Below are positions 34,831 to 45,900 of a stretch of 64,000 bases of DNA, piece after piece. Under the pieces are notes generated by a model, which saw only the letters and a list, made by a program, of their open reading frames with translations, searched no databases and was not told the origin of the DNA. A program made the translations under genes and the position numbers. The DNA comes from Brachionus plicatilis. Lineage: Eukaryota; Rotifera; Eurotatoria; Ploima; Brachionidae. Each line of letters begins with the position of its first letter. The first letter of the stretch is position 1. Location of the stretch: the NCBI GenBank assembly GCA_010279815.1, contig QEOQ01000316.1:1332345-1396344 (forward strand). The letters are read 5' to 3'.

Positions 34831-35800
34831 TTCAATGTAGATAAATTACTAAAATTTAATTTAAACATTTCTTTAAACTTTATTTATTTGTAGCAATAAA
34901 TTCTTTTTTATATTTGAGTTTTTAATTGAAAGAAATTTTTTTTTTTTTAATTGACTTTATGATTAATGATTATCTTATAAAAATTTCAAAGCAAAATTAG
35001 ATAAGGCTAAAAATTCTCCAAAGAAAGATTAAAAGTAATTGATAGCATTACTTTATACCATTATTATGACCTAAAAATTATTTTTTGAGATCATTCAAAC
35101 ACAAATTGAAATTATGAAAAATATACTTATCATATGATATTTTTTTTAATGCTCATTTTTTAAGGAAATTGTAATATTAGTTATGTAAAGATGTAATTTC
35201 AAGATTAAAAAAGGAAAAAATAAAATTTTAATAAATTTTACCTTGAAGTTATTTTTAGAAAAGTTAATGAGTAAAACTCTTATAACTTTGTAATTTTCGT
35301 ATATATATTAATTGTATTTTTGAATAATAAAATAACTAAAAAACTTAAATAAAATCTTAGAAAGAAAATTATATCTTAATTTACTTTCCGGAATAAGATA
35401 TTGAAAAGTATCTTTTAGTTCAATTTTATAGGTGATTGAAAAGTCATCTATCAGGTTACTGAAAAGTATCTTATCATTAAAAAATCCTATTGCTTCGTTC
35501 TTTGAGGCCCTAGGGACTAGGCCAAAGACTTGGTCATTAGCTGACCAACTCAAGCACAGAGTAGTCTAGTTTTTCCGTATATTGAAAAATATACAAAAAA
35601 GGCATTGAGAAGTGCCATAGGGACCCCCCTTTCGATCTTATATCAGTCAAGCAAATCAATAATCGAAGATCGATCAAAAATCACTCAACCGTGACGGATT
35701 AGAAACTCACGCGAAGCATTCCAGTTATATAACGATTCATTTTGAAAATTTTTAGTTCAATAATTCAAATTAATATTGAAATTAATTTTTAAAATTTTTA
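34831..35800. other. Intergenic, little recognised
   Basis: Mostly AT-rich. At 35450-35740 there is a patch of higher GC content, with TAGGGACTAGGCC and CATAGGGACCCCCC strings and an open minus-strand frame of 81 codons (35553-35308). It resembles nothing I know and may be a transposon fragment. Confidence 0.4.
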
Positions 35801-36351
35801 GCTCACCAAATATATCCTTGGGAATGAACAGAATGACTTTAAACAAAAATTTAAACGTGAACGTATTATTATTAATTTAGTTTGATTAAGAAAAAAATAA
35901 AAAATGTTTTTTTAAATCTTCATTTTTATTTTCAAAAATTTCCTTTTGATCAGTGGAAAGTCCTTCAAGGAAGCCTTAATAGAAAATTCAGGATTAAAAA
36001 TTACATTCATATGACATAAATCGATTTTTTCTATTCACTTTGAATGTTTAAGGTGCTTGTGACATTATCACATGAGTCAAAACTGTTTCTGATAGGAATT
36101 TCATTTGTCAAAATTTCCGAAATCCTATTTATCAAATTATGATAAATTCTCATTTGTGTTTATAATGTTTAAAATTAACAAAGTTCTAGAGAAATTTTCA
36201 TAGATTAATTTTTATACCTAGTCTAATAAACTTTTTTAGTTGGTTCAAAAAATATTATTTTTGATGCTGAAATAATTCCAGTAGACACCAAGACATGTTT
36301 CAAAAATAAAATTGACAATTTTGTCAAGACAAACAAGAAAAAGATATGTTA
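35801..36351 (+). pseudogene. Decayed partial copy of BRCA2 C-terminal exons
   Basis: Base identity is clear at 35810-35848: AATATATCCTTGGGAATGAA continues with AGAATGACTTT, matching the BRCA2 exon at 33269-33368, and it is again preceded by a TTTTAG acceptor. Around 36060-36135 a stop-containing frame gives ACDIIT and VSDRNFICQNF, like the OB3 exon. At 36239-36351 the frame NIIFDAEIIPVDTKTCF followed by KNK parallels ASIIEAAETLPIDTKTG in the last BRCA2 exon and ends at TAA. Order and orientation match the parent, so this is a truncated tandem duplicate that has lost coding function. Confidence 0.7.
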
Positions 36352-36888
36352 AGTTATTTATACCTCTTTTCGCTGCCATAGAGGGATACAGATGTCTTGC
36401 TCTATGGGAAAAGCTGTTGTAGCCTATTATTAATATTTTAATTTTATAAATTATTATTTTTATTATCCTATTAATTTGAGTCTACAACCGGTAACTTCTA
36501 TTTTTGTTGATTTTACCAAGCTTACGAATCGATTTATTGACATTTTGAGGCCCACTCAATATTTCAACAAAATCATTTTATTTTATTTCTCAGGCCACAC
36601 TTATAATTATTGATGTTTTCAATTTTTGATGAGCCCTAAATTTTAAAAACGAATATCATTTAATTTGGATTATTAATCTAAAATTTTTCAAAATCAATCT
36701 CAACATAACTAATATTAAAGCATACTGATATCTAAAAAATGAGGATTTAAAAAAAATCATTCATCATTCATTAAAAAAATTAAATAATGATCTAAAAAAA
36801 CAAAAATCAAATTTGATAACTGAATTAAATAAAATAAAAATCATAAAGTTTAACCAATTAATCGAAAGGCGAACAATGAAAATAATTC

Positions 36889-38467
36889 GGGTATAGTAGA
36901 TAGTGTGATCATAAGATCACAAAAAGTATGACCAGGTTAGATTTAGTCTAAAGTGTGACCAAAAAGATAAATTATGAAAATTGAATTTTTTTTGTGATCA
37001 ATATTTTAATTATGTGATCTTGTAAAAAAAAAAGATAAAAAAAATAAAATAAAATATTGAATTGAATAAAAAATAACTATTTTCTTTTTCTTAAATCATA
37101 GAGAAAAGATTGGTTCTAGAAAACTATAGATTTTTTTTTGCAATCTTATTATTTTCATAAGCTTTTTAAAATGACTATTTATTAAGTCATAAGTCATAAA
37201 AGAAGTTATTTATGTTTTTTATGAATTTTACATGTTTATAATATAAGTTTCTAAATAAAAATGATTTGCTGGTATACATTAGAGTGGATTATGAATATAA
37301 AGTTAATGAAAATACTGGTAGTTTTTACTGAATTGTCAAAGATATCAATACCTATGCAAATTGAATGAAGAGTTTTGAAAATTTAGTATTTAATTAACAA
37401 TTGTAAGGTGCCCCAAGTCATAAACACTAGTTTTGGATTTAAAATTTTTAGCTTTTCCAAAAATTTGAAATCTAATGTAATTTTGTGCGTAGAACTCGAA
37501 TCTGAAATCATTTTTTTCATATGTCATCTTATTTTTGCTGAATTGCATGAAATAAAAATACAAATTTAGTGCATAAGTTTGAACTGATTTTTTCGAAAAA
37601 TTAAACTGACTTGGAAACTTAATTTTTTTTTCTTCAGATAGTAGAGGAAATGTACTTTCTAATCTTGTGTATTTTTTTTCACCCATTCAATAAAAATCCC
37701 TAACAATTTAAACGCAAAGTTTTGAAAAAATTCGATGATTAAGCATTTTTGGCGTTTTATTTCTCCCGTAAAATTATTTCAAAATAGATAATTTTTTTTT
37801 AAGAGAACTAAGTCTCCTCTATAGAAATAGATGGGGGTTTGTTGATATCTTGTTAGGTTTCATTGTTAGGTATCATATCATTGTGAGCTCAACCCAATCG
37901 AAGGAGTTTGGTGTTTTCTAAAAGGTTTTGTAAGAAAAAAAATGATCAAGATTTCAACAAGTTCTTAGACTTAATTTTAGAGGCCATAAATGAATATAAA
38001 AATATAGATTTGAATATTAAGCCATGGAATAGATTCTGGAGAGCTTTGGAAATGTATCAAAGTGGTGCAGGCTATAAAAATGTCTTAGAAAAGCTATTTG
38101 GAGCAAAATCGAGTAGTAAAGTTATTTCTCATAAAAAAGCAAAGATTTTAATACATTAAGAACAATAAATTTCCTATATGAATCTATCTAAAAACTTTAT
38201 ATTTATTACATAGGTATCTTTAAATGCTTGTATTTTACTAAAAAGACAATATTATCCAAAAAGCCCACCTTTTCCTATTTCTTAATAAATTAGCTTTAAT
38301 TTAAAAAAAAAAAGTAGATTTCTATATGCTTCAAATTTTATGAAACAAAACGTTTTTTTGAAACAAATCTTTTTTATTTAAAAATTTATCTTTTTGATCA
38401 CACTTTAGACTAGATCTAACCTGGTCACACTTTTGTTGATCTTATGATCACACTATCGACTATACCC
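36889..38467. mobile_element. TIR DNA transposon with 8-bp target duplication
   Basis: Inverted repeats of about 85 bp (36889-36973 and 38383-38467) start GGGTATAGT(A/C)GATAGTGTGA. Direct repeats AATAATTC flank it exactly at 36881-36888 and 38468-38475. Inside are two modest frames (37686-37390 minus, 37908-38159 plus) with no recognised transposase catalytic motif, so the copy is probably non-autonomous or carries an unknown protein. The GGG terminus and 8-bp duplication are shared with the foldback at 19378, suggesting related transposases. Superfamily uncertain. Confidence 0.85.
37908..38159 (+). CDS. Unknown small ORF inside the TIR transposon
   Basis: Up to 83 codons, compositionally more protein-like than most frames here: DFNKFLDLILEAINEYKNID, then KPWNRFWRALEMYQSGAGYK and VLEKLFGAKSSS. 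The listed start is not ATG, so if real it is an internal exon. It could be a remnant of the element's own protein. Not recognised; function unknown. Confidence 0.3.
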   Translation: MVFSKRFCKKKNDQDFNKFLDLILEAINEYKNIDLNIKPWNRFWRALEMYQSGAGYKNVLEKLFGAKSSSKVISHKKAKILIH

Positions 38468-38706
38468 AATAATTCTTGTATTTTTAAAAACAAAAATTTG
38501 TTTAAAAATTTATTTTATTAAAAAATATTTAGAAAAAAATAGATATATTTAATCTAAAGATGCTTAAATTTGACGAATTTAAAAAATTTTTAAATATTTC
38601 TCCAGACCGAAAAATCACTTTGAAAAAATCATCCTCTTCATTATGCTGAATTCTATTTTTTTCAATAATTCCGCTCATCAAATTTGAGTCTTTTTATTTT
38701 TGTACA

Positions 38707-40567
38707 TTAAAATTTACCTATTAAAGCCATTAATCTAGGACTATTTGAAAAAGTTTTTTTTATTTTAGCTCTCATAGCTCTGCGTATTTCCACATTTGTA
38801 CAACAATAGACAATAGGATTCAGGGATGAGTGACAAAAACCTATCGAAATGCTAATTATATTAGCCAGTTCGAATAGATGTGATGCACTGAACATGGCGG
38901 CTATTTGCACTAGAGCATAAGGAAGCCAAAAAAGGTAAAATACGACTATTGGAATGATTGTTTTGCGTATAGCCTTGCTCTCCATGGATCCAGTGCCGCT
39001 TCTTTTAATGTTCCACCTTTTGAATTTGCTGTCTTGTCTGATATTGTCATTCCATGACACAATAGTCACTTTGTTATAGGACACTTGATCTTTTTCTATA
39101 TTGTCAATGTTCAGCATGGAAACTTTCAAAGTTTTGGCATTGAATGCCGTGCTATCAGATTTTCGCAGAAATTTTCCGCCAAGATGACTCAGGGAGAACG
39201 AAAAACGCTTGGAGTTAGAAAGATTGGAATTTTTTTCAATCGAATTAGTCGACTTAGAAAATCGTCTACTCTGAATTAACTTTGACTCTTCTTGGTTCAG
39301 CTCTTTGGACAAAGTTATCAGACCGTTTAATTTGAGGCGTAACATTTGCTTGTTTTTAATTATTTTATAGATTACAAAATAGCAATAGGTGGTGAGTATT
39401 AGGCACACTAGTCCAACTGTAATGAACAAAATTTTAAAACTTATGTGAAAAAAACCAAAATAACTAAACGTAATGTGTTGTTTTAGTTTGTTGGAGCAGC
39501 GCATAAAAATCACCGATTTACCCAGCCAATTCATGAGAGAATTGATGAGTGACAACATCAGGGAAATTATTTGGGTGATGATGATTAGGAGAAGAAATTT
39601 CTTGCGGTTGATGCGCCGATTTCTCTTGAACACCATCAACCGTTCTAGAGATATAAGAGTTAGACTAAAAATTGAGGAAAGACAGGCCCATGATGACAGA
39701 AAAGTTATGATTGTACACAAACCAGGTGGCAGGAATGTAGAGTCGTTTATGCTTACGAGCTCTCTGAAGATCTGCAATGGACTTATGATCAAGCAAAGGC
39801 ATAAATCAACAATTGATAAATTTATTATTCCAATATACCTTTAATTTATAAAAAAAAAATTTAAAAAAAATTTTTTAATAATTTTTTATTAATTAACTAC
39901 TTGGATGAGCGGAGTATTTTGTAGTCTATAATGGTAAAAATGAACCAAAAGTTGATAACTGTGCCGAAAATAGTGTTTATGGACAAGATGATTGAGAATA
40001 GTTGGCCAATTTTGTAGTCATACTTTTTTAAATACGATGATGTGTATTCATCGGCTTGAAAAAAATTTAATTTAGAAGAAAATTAATTTATCATTTATCT
40101 TAAGTGTGTAATTGATGTTAAAAAAAGGGGAAGTTACAAAAAATTAAAGGTTTTTTTAAAGATTATCTTTATTAAAAAAAATCAATATTTTTCAATTAAT
40201 TTACTTCTTGATTTTTTTTCAATAATTGATCTGGTTCGATGAAAGTATCCTTGGAATAAAAATGAACTTTAAGACTTGAATGTACTTTTTTATCTAATCA
40301 AGTTGGTTCGTTATCGAAAATAAAAATTTTATTACATTCAAATATTAATTGATAAATTAAATTGAAAAAAATCATACGATTTCTAATTTAATTGATTCTA
40401 ACTAGCCCTAGATCTAGACAAAAAATTGACTTACAAAATTCTATTTGATATCGGCATGAGAGCATCCTTATCTAAGTATTTGGTTCTATTTTTTTTATAT
40501 ATTTTCTAAGAAAATTGTCCAATTTCCGAAATGAAACTAATACAGGTAAAACATACTTACATTCCAT
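38707..40567 (-). CDS. Rhodopsin-family G-protein-coupled receptor
   Basis: Probable exons 40567-40561 (ATG GAA T, tentative), 40054-39901 and 39838-38707, 430 aa. Exon 2 encodes TM1 (QLFSIILSINTIFGTVINFW), exon 3 TM2 to TM7. TM2 has NLSIVDLCLC. TM3 ends SLERLMVFKR, where the usual DRY is ERL. Disulphide Cys are available before TM3 (PPGLCTI) and in the second outer loop (FMRCSNK). TM6 has FWLPYALVQ and TM7 SSLNPIVYCC, i.e. an intact NPxxY. The third inner loop is long (about 140 residues), Ser/Lys-rich and likely phosphorylated. The general look is that of peptide/amine-type class A receptors; the ligand cannot be assigned. The first intron is about 0.5 kb. Confidence 0.85.
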
Positions 40568-41550
40568 ATTTATGATTTGATTATAAAACAAATGCTGTGG
40601 AATTTATTTGATTATATTATTTCTTTGAAATTTTATAAATTTAGAGAAATAATTGTAAAAATAAAAATTTCCTCTAAATTTATGGCTTTATGATTTTGAG
40701 GGATTTTTGTTTGCTTCCTATATGTTTTCACTGTAATTACATTAATCTTATGTTCTTGATTGTGTCAGCTTAAAAATTTTCAGATAAATAAATTTAACAA
40801 AAATCCTTTAAATTTTACATAAATTTTATAATTTATTGATTTTTTGTCTTTTGAAGTTCTTACCTAAGATGCACTATATCATCTTTAGTCACTGTATGAG
40901 CGATTCTAATCAATAAATGCTTTTTTTTTAAATTCATAAAAAATAGTGAAAATCTTTTTTATTGAGTATTGATAAGAATCATTCAAATTTAATTAAATAA
41001 TCATGAATGAAAAATAAAATAAGTTTTTCAGTAAACATTAAAAGATCATGATTTGGTTTCTAAAAAACATACTTATTAATTTACTTTTTCGTTAATAAAA
41101 AAATCTAAATAAAATAAATTAATTTTAAAACATCTAGCATTGAATATAAATAATATTCGAGGAAAAATTAACAGTCATAACTTTGACTTTAATTTTTGTG
41201 ACTTATAAACTAGTCTGAAAAAAAGTTTTGTTATCCTTTCTATCAGTAAAAATTAATAATTGTAAAAAATAAAATAAATTATACATTTTTTTTTGTTTTC
41301 AATAAAAGAAAAAATATATTTTATTCAGTATCAGACAATTCATTTTTTTGAAGTAGAATAATAAACTTTGTCAAGAAACAAAAAATTGTAGAAACATTTC
41401 AACGTGGTTTCTTAAATCCTAGAACAAAATTTTTAAAAAAATTGTAATATAAACATTTTTTATTATTTGGATTTCTGTCCAAATTGATCCAAAAACTTTT
41501 AAAAAAAGCAATCGCAAATGCAAAAATAATAGATTAAGATATTCAAGCTT
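40568..41550. other. Intergenic, no feature seen
   Basis: AT-rich upstream region of the GPCR. No gene or repeat was recognised. Confidence 0.5.
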
Positions 41551-41558
41551 AGTAAAAT

Positions 41559-41884
41559 CAGAGTTGTTTAAAAGTCCCAAAAAAAAGTCCAAGTCATTAA
41601 AAATAAAGTCCGGATATTTTTTTTAATTTTGCTCGATCAGGCTTTATATCAAAAAATTTATAAACTCTTGGGTTGTTCCAATGCATAAAGATTTGCCATA
41701 TTTCAGAATTTTCTTGCAATTTTAGCATAAATTTCTTCATCAGAATTCAAAATTTTAAAGCCTGGTCTTGGACTTTTGAATGAAAAATTAAAAAAAAAAA
41801 ATCTAAGTCTTTGGTCGGACTTTTGAAAAAAAAAAAGTCCCAACTTGGACTTGACTTGAGACTTGTGACTTTTAAAAAACTCTG
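41559..41884. mobile_element. hAT-like miniature element (326 bp)
   Basis: It begins CAGAGTTGTTTAAAAGTCCC and ends with the complementary GTGACTTTTAAAAAACTCTG. Perfect 8-bp direct repeats AGTAAAAT flank it at 41551-41558 and 41885-41892. Sub-terminal AAGTC/GACTT repeats and the CAGAGTT end are typical of hAT miniature elements. No coding sequence. Confidence 0.85.
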
Positions 41885-41999
41885 AGTAAAATGTATTAGT
41901 AGTATTTGGACTAAATAAAATACGTAAAAATAATCTTTCTTAGATATAACCGAAATATTTTACCAGGTTACACTGAACCCAATTCTGGTAATTTTTTAC

Positions 42000-42122
42000 C
42001 TACTAAATTTTGAAATATACTCTTCAGTCACAGCTATTGCTACTGATTTTTCCTCCATAACCGCTTCAATTACTTGTGAATCTTCCTCAGCAGTAACTTT
42101 TTCAATATCTTCTACAGTTTAT
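42000..42122 (-). pseudogene. Orphan coding-like exon fragment
   Basis: A minus-strand frame reads VEDIEKVTAEEDSQVIEAVM, then EEKSVAIAVTEEYISKFSR and a stop. The codon use and acidic character look like real coding sequence, unlike the surrounding frames, and an AG precedes it. No partner exon or family was recognised; it may be a terminal exon of an unseen gene or a relic. Confidence 0.3.
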
Positions 42123-42343
42123 CTCAATCAAAAATTCAAGTTTAACAATCATATTAATTCTAATAGATAAGAATTCATTTTAGCAGCTATTGACAATGAA
42201 CTGGAATTATCTTTATGAAAAATTAAATTTTTGTTTTGTTTAATTAATGTTTATTGTTTTTTGAAAATGGTCAATTAAGACTAAAATAAAATTCTCAAAT
42301 TTTTGAAAAATTCACTTTAAAAAATTTCAAATAATAAATCTAA

Positions 42344-43362
42344 TTAAAGATTTTTTCTTATTAAATCTTCCAATTTGATAGCATCAGCAGCAAATTTTCG
42401 AATGCCTTCACTTAACTTGTCGGATGCCATTTCGTCCTCATTGTGCATGTATCTAAATTTGGCTTCATCTAGACTTATCTTCTCATCGCCAACTTGTTTG
42501 GCATTTTCTGCATTCAAATAGACATTTGGCTCACCGGGTAAATTGGACAATTCTTCGAGTAAAGAAGGACTAATGGTTAACAAGTCACAACCACATAAGG
42601 CTTGAATTTCTTTAATGTTTCTGAACGAAGCGCCCATAACTTGAGTTTTGTATCCATTTTTCTTGTAGTAATTGTAAATTTTTGTAACACTCTTTACACC
42701 TGGATCCTCTAGCAGATCGAATTCTTTGATGCCTTTCTTTTGCACATGCCAGTCATAAATGCGGCCAACAAAAGGACTAATCAAGGTGACGCCAGCCTCA
42801 GCACATGCAACAGCTTGAGCAAACGAGAACAGAAGTGTTAAGTTACAGTGGATTCCGTGTTTTTCCTCCAATTCTTTGGCAGCTTGGATGCCTTCCCATG
42901 TTGAAGACAACTTTATCAAAATTCTTTCCTTAGAAACACCTGCTTGCTCGTATAATTTGATAAAATTCAATGCTTTTTGAATTTGAGTCTCTTTGTCAAA
43001 TGACAGTCTGGCGTCAACTTCAGTACTTACTCGGCCTGGCACTATTTTCAATATTTCAAGACCGAATAGGACAAACAATTTTTCCGAAGCAAGTGAAACT
43101 TGTTCATCAACATTGCTGAATTTATTTTAAAATTTTTTAAACAAAAAAAAATTTGCTTTGAAATTTTTTACCTTGAATTTTGTTTGGCATATTCAATAGC
43201 TTGGTCCAGCAAGTGCTTATATTGAGGCTGTTGTGTGGCAGCTAATAAGAGAGACGGGTTGGTTGTGGCATCGGTCGGCTTGTATTTTTTCATAGCCTCA
43301 AAATCACCCGTGTCCGCCACTACAACAGTATTTTGTTTGAATTTTTCCAAAAAGTTAGTCAT
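42344..43362 (-). CDS. TALDO1: Transaldolase
   Basis: Two exons, 43362-43172 and 43115-42344, separated by a 56-bp intron, 320 aa (E. coli TalB 317, human 337). Motifs: [20 protein letters not shown] and TNPSLLL near the N-terminus, [14 protein letters not shown], the Schiff-base Lys at residue about 132 in [50 protein letters not shown], and MGASFRN with GCDLLTISP. The catalytic Asp lies in the DTGDF segment and the Glu in WEG. It transfers a dihydroxyacetone unit between sugar phosphates in the non-oxidative pentose phosphate pathway in the cytosol. No odd residue was seen. The gene lies alone between the GPCR and tRNA-Lys. Confidence 0.97.
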
Positions 43363-43682
43363 TTTTCTATCTTTAATTTAGGCCTATTAACCTGGAAACT
43401 TGGAGAGTTTTAAATTATTTTTAGAAACTTAATTTAGAAAATTTCTTAATTTATATGCTAAAATATTTTGGTGTAGCAAAATTAATGTCAGTTTGGTGTA
43501 CAGCCATGTCATGATTAGTAGCATTTTTTTTCGAAATTTTTGCAAAAATTTTATTTTTTTTTTCAAATGTAATTTGTTTTTTCACATGTTTTAGATAATA
43601 ATTAGCTAAGCAATCTATTTTTGAATCAAAAATCAAGATGCTGATGAATCTAAAAAATAGGACTTAGATTAAATGAAGAAAA

Positions 43683-43755
43683 GCCCGGTTAGCTCAGTCG
43701 GTAGAGCGTGAGACTTTTAATCTCAAGGCCAAGGGTTCGAGCCCCTTATCGGGCG
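43683..43755 (+). tRNA. tRNA-Lys(UUU)
   Basis: Acceptor GCCCGGT pairs with ATCGGGC; D-arm TAGCTCAGTCGGTAGAGC; anticodon stem TGAGA/TCTCA around loop CTTTTAA (anticodon TTT); variable loop AGGCC; T-arm AAGGGTTCGAGCCCCTT; discriminator G. A and B boxes are intact and a poly-A/T tract follows. It lies about 320 bp upstream of the transaldolase start, in the opposite orientation. Confidence 0.96.
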
Positions 43756-44039
43756 AATTTTTTAATCAAAAAAAAAATAAAAACTGCTTTGTCATCACTG
43801 ATAAATCATCAAGAAAATTACTAAAACAAAAAAATTAAAATTCAATCTTTTGTCAGATAGTTTTTCTTTTTATTGAAAAAATATAAATCAACATTAAAAT
43901 TTTTTTTTAAATTTCATGAAAAATATCCAAATTTTGCCAAAATCTGAAATTTCATTCAGAGTTAAAAGTTCCAAAATAAAGTCCAAGTCATTAAAATTTA
44001 ATGTAATTTTCTTCAAAAATTTTCAATATATCCTTTTAA

Positions 44040-44646
44040 CACTAGAAAGCCCATCGGGTCTTTCTGATCCTTTTTGTCCATTGTAAAGACTATAACTTTT
44101 TTTTAATTTTTTTATTTGACTTAATTCTTTCTAGACCCAAATACTACTTAAAAATGAATAAATAAATTATGTTTTTGAGAGAAAAAAATTTAATTTCTCG
44201 CATAAAATAAAAATATTACTAAAAAGACCGACGGGTCTTCTGACCCGAAAATTCAATTCAAAACGATTTCCATCCAAATCTTAACAAGTCAAGTCGAAGT
44301 GGAGTTATTTGGACTGTTTTGAAAAATTCTGATGATTTTTTTGACGCCACCATCGTCAAAAAAATCAATAAACAGTGATAGAAAAAAATGCCAGGTTAGA
44401 TTGTGCAATGAGAACAAGTCCAAATTTACTTGTAATGATTGCGGAAAAATGACTTGTGGGACATGTTTACATGAGATGGTTGTAAGATCAATTTGTAAGA
44501 GATGTCATGATTCACAATCTAGATAGTTTTTTTAAGTTTTTGAATAAAATAACAAGAATTTAAACATTTAATCTTTGACTTTTAAAAAACGGGTCAGAAA
44601 GACCCGACGGGCTTTTCAGGTATAAAAAAAATCGGGCTTTTTAGTG
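44040..44646 (+). mobile_element. piggyBac-like element remnant (607 bp)
   Basis: Ends are CACTAGAAAGCCCATCGGGT and, on the reverse strand, CACTAAAAAGCCCGA. It is flanked by TTAA at 44036-44039 and 44647-44650, the piggyBac target. Sub-terminal palindromic GGGTCAGAAAGACCCGAC-type sequence is present on both sides. The internal frame 44332-44526 encodes a Cys-rich tail. The rest of the transposase is missing, so this is an internally deleted copy. Confidence 0.8.
44332..44526 (+). pseudogene. piggyBac transposase C-terminal Cys-rich domain remnant
   Basis: About 64 codons with RKKCQVRLCNENKSKFTCND, then CGKMTCGTCLHEMVV and CKRCHD: a C-x4-C ... C-x2-C ... C-x2-C ... C-x2-C series like the zinc-binding C-terminal domain of piggyBac transposases. 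The upstream catalytic DDD domain is absent from the element. Confidence 0.6.
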
Positions 44647-44799
44647 TTAAAACATGATTTTTTTTTGACTTTTTGGACTTTTGAATGAAAATTTAAAAAT
44701 AAAAGTCTTAGCTGGGACTTTTGAGTAAAAAAAACTAATGTTTAAAAGGATATATTGAAAATTTTTGAAGAAAATTACATTTAAATTTTTTTAATGACA

Positions 44800-45900
44800 A
44801 AAACAAAAGTGATTAAATTTTAAAAAATGTCAATTTTGTCATACAATTCGCTGATTTAAATACTAAAAGAAATTTATTAAACATGTTCAGGGCTAAAGTC
44901 GAATTATCCTTCTATTTCAATTTTTTCAAAATTTTCTTTATTAATTTATTTTATTTATTTATGTAATTTCTTTTTGATTTATTTATCGTTTTGAACATGA
45001 ATGTTAAAAATGTTGATAAAGAATTTTACAAGGAACTTAAATTTTCCCATCGATTTTAAAAATTTCTATATATAATTAAATAATCTACTTATGATTTTAT
45101 TATAGTTTTTAAATCTTTATTTATTTTTAAGCTTTAATAGAGAATAGAATTAAAAAGATAATTTTTGCATTTGCATTAGTATTTAACTATTTTTATTCGA
45201 TTTTTTTTTATTTTTCGAGTCAAAAAGTTATTCCACGCTTAGCTTTAATTGAACTATAGCTAATGTAGATGTTATTTGGGTAGATTTCGGTGGAAAAAGG
45301 TTTTATTTTTATTTCTTTGGTCTTCCTACATATTCACCTGAGTCGTGATCATTTTTGAGAAAAAAAAGATACTAAAATCTTGAAATATACTACTTTTGAA
45401 AAAGATTTAAAAAAAAAAAACGTTTCAAGGCTTTTTTATGGCTATTCCAAATAAATAAAATAAATAAATAATTGAAGAAATTAATCTTTAGAAAACTCTT
45501 GAATAAACATGCATTGGTATTTTAACTACAAATAATTAATAATATTTAATTTATAAAGCTATTTTTACCCTTAAAATTGTGAAATGTGGGTCTAGCTGAC
45601 CAACATACATAAAAAACATTTTACAATTCATTTATTTGAAATTTTTTAAAGATATTTTAAAAAATTGGTTGGTTTGAAATTTTTATTTTAAAAAGTTAAA
45701 ATAAAATTACAGGAGAATAAAGACAAATTAGTTAAAATTAATTAATTCTTAATCAAAAAATTAATTTTTTTCCATTTTTCAGTTGTTTTGATTAGCGTCG
45801 GAGTAATCTCCCCAAAATCCACTTATTATATTTCAATTTAAAATTAAATTAATCCAAAAATTGAAATTGACTAAAAAAAATTTTTAATTTAAGAGGGCAA
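44800..45900. other. Intergenic, no feature seen
   Basis: AT-rich; no supported gene, RNA or repeat. Confidence 0.5.

Larger units (their letters stand above)
43957..44735. mobile_element. Disrupted hAT-like copy hosting a piggyBac-like insert
   Basis: The left end CAGAGTTAAAAGTTCCAAAA followed by AAGTCCAAGTCATT matches the hAT-like element at 41559, and the right interior GGACTTTTGAATGAAAATT is also shared. The piggyBac-like element at 44040 sits inside. The right end and target duplication are not recognisable. Sequence at 44738-44790 is an inverted copy of 43988-44037, so local rearrangement has occurred. Confidence 0.55.

Noticed and set aside
35308..35553. 81-codon minus-strand frame (MSWSANDQVFGLVPRAS...)
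   Set aside because: Somewhat coding-like but with no recognised family, no clear start and transposon-like surroundings; not supported enough for a gene call.
37390..37686. 98-codon minus-strand frame inside the TIR transposon
   Set aside because: Phe/Lys-rich, no transposase motif, and opposite in strand to the more coding-like frame at 37908.
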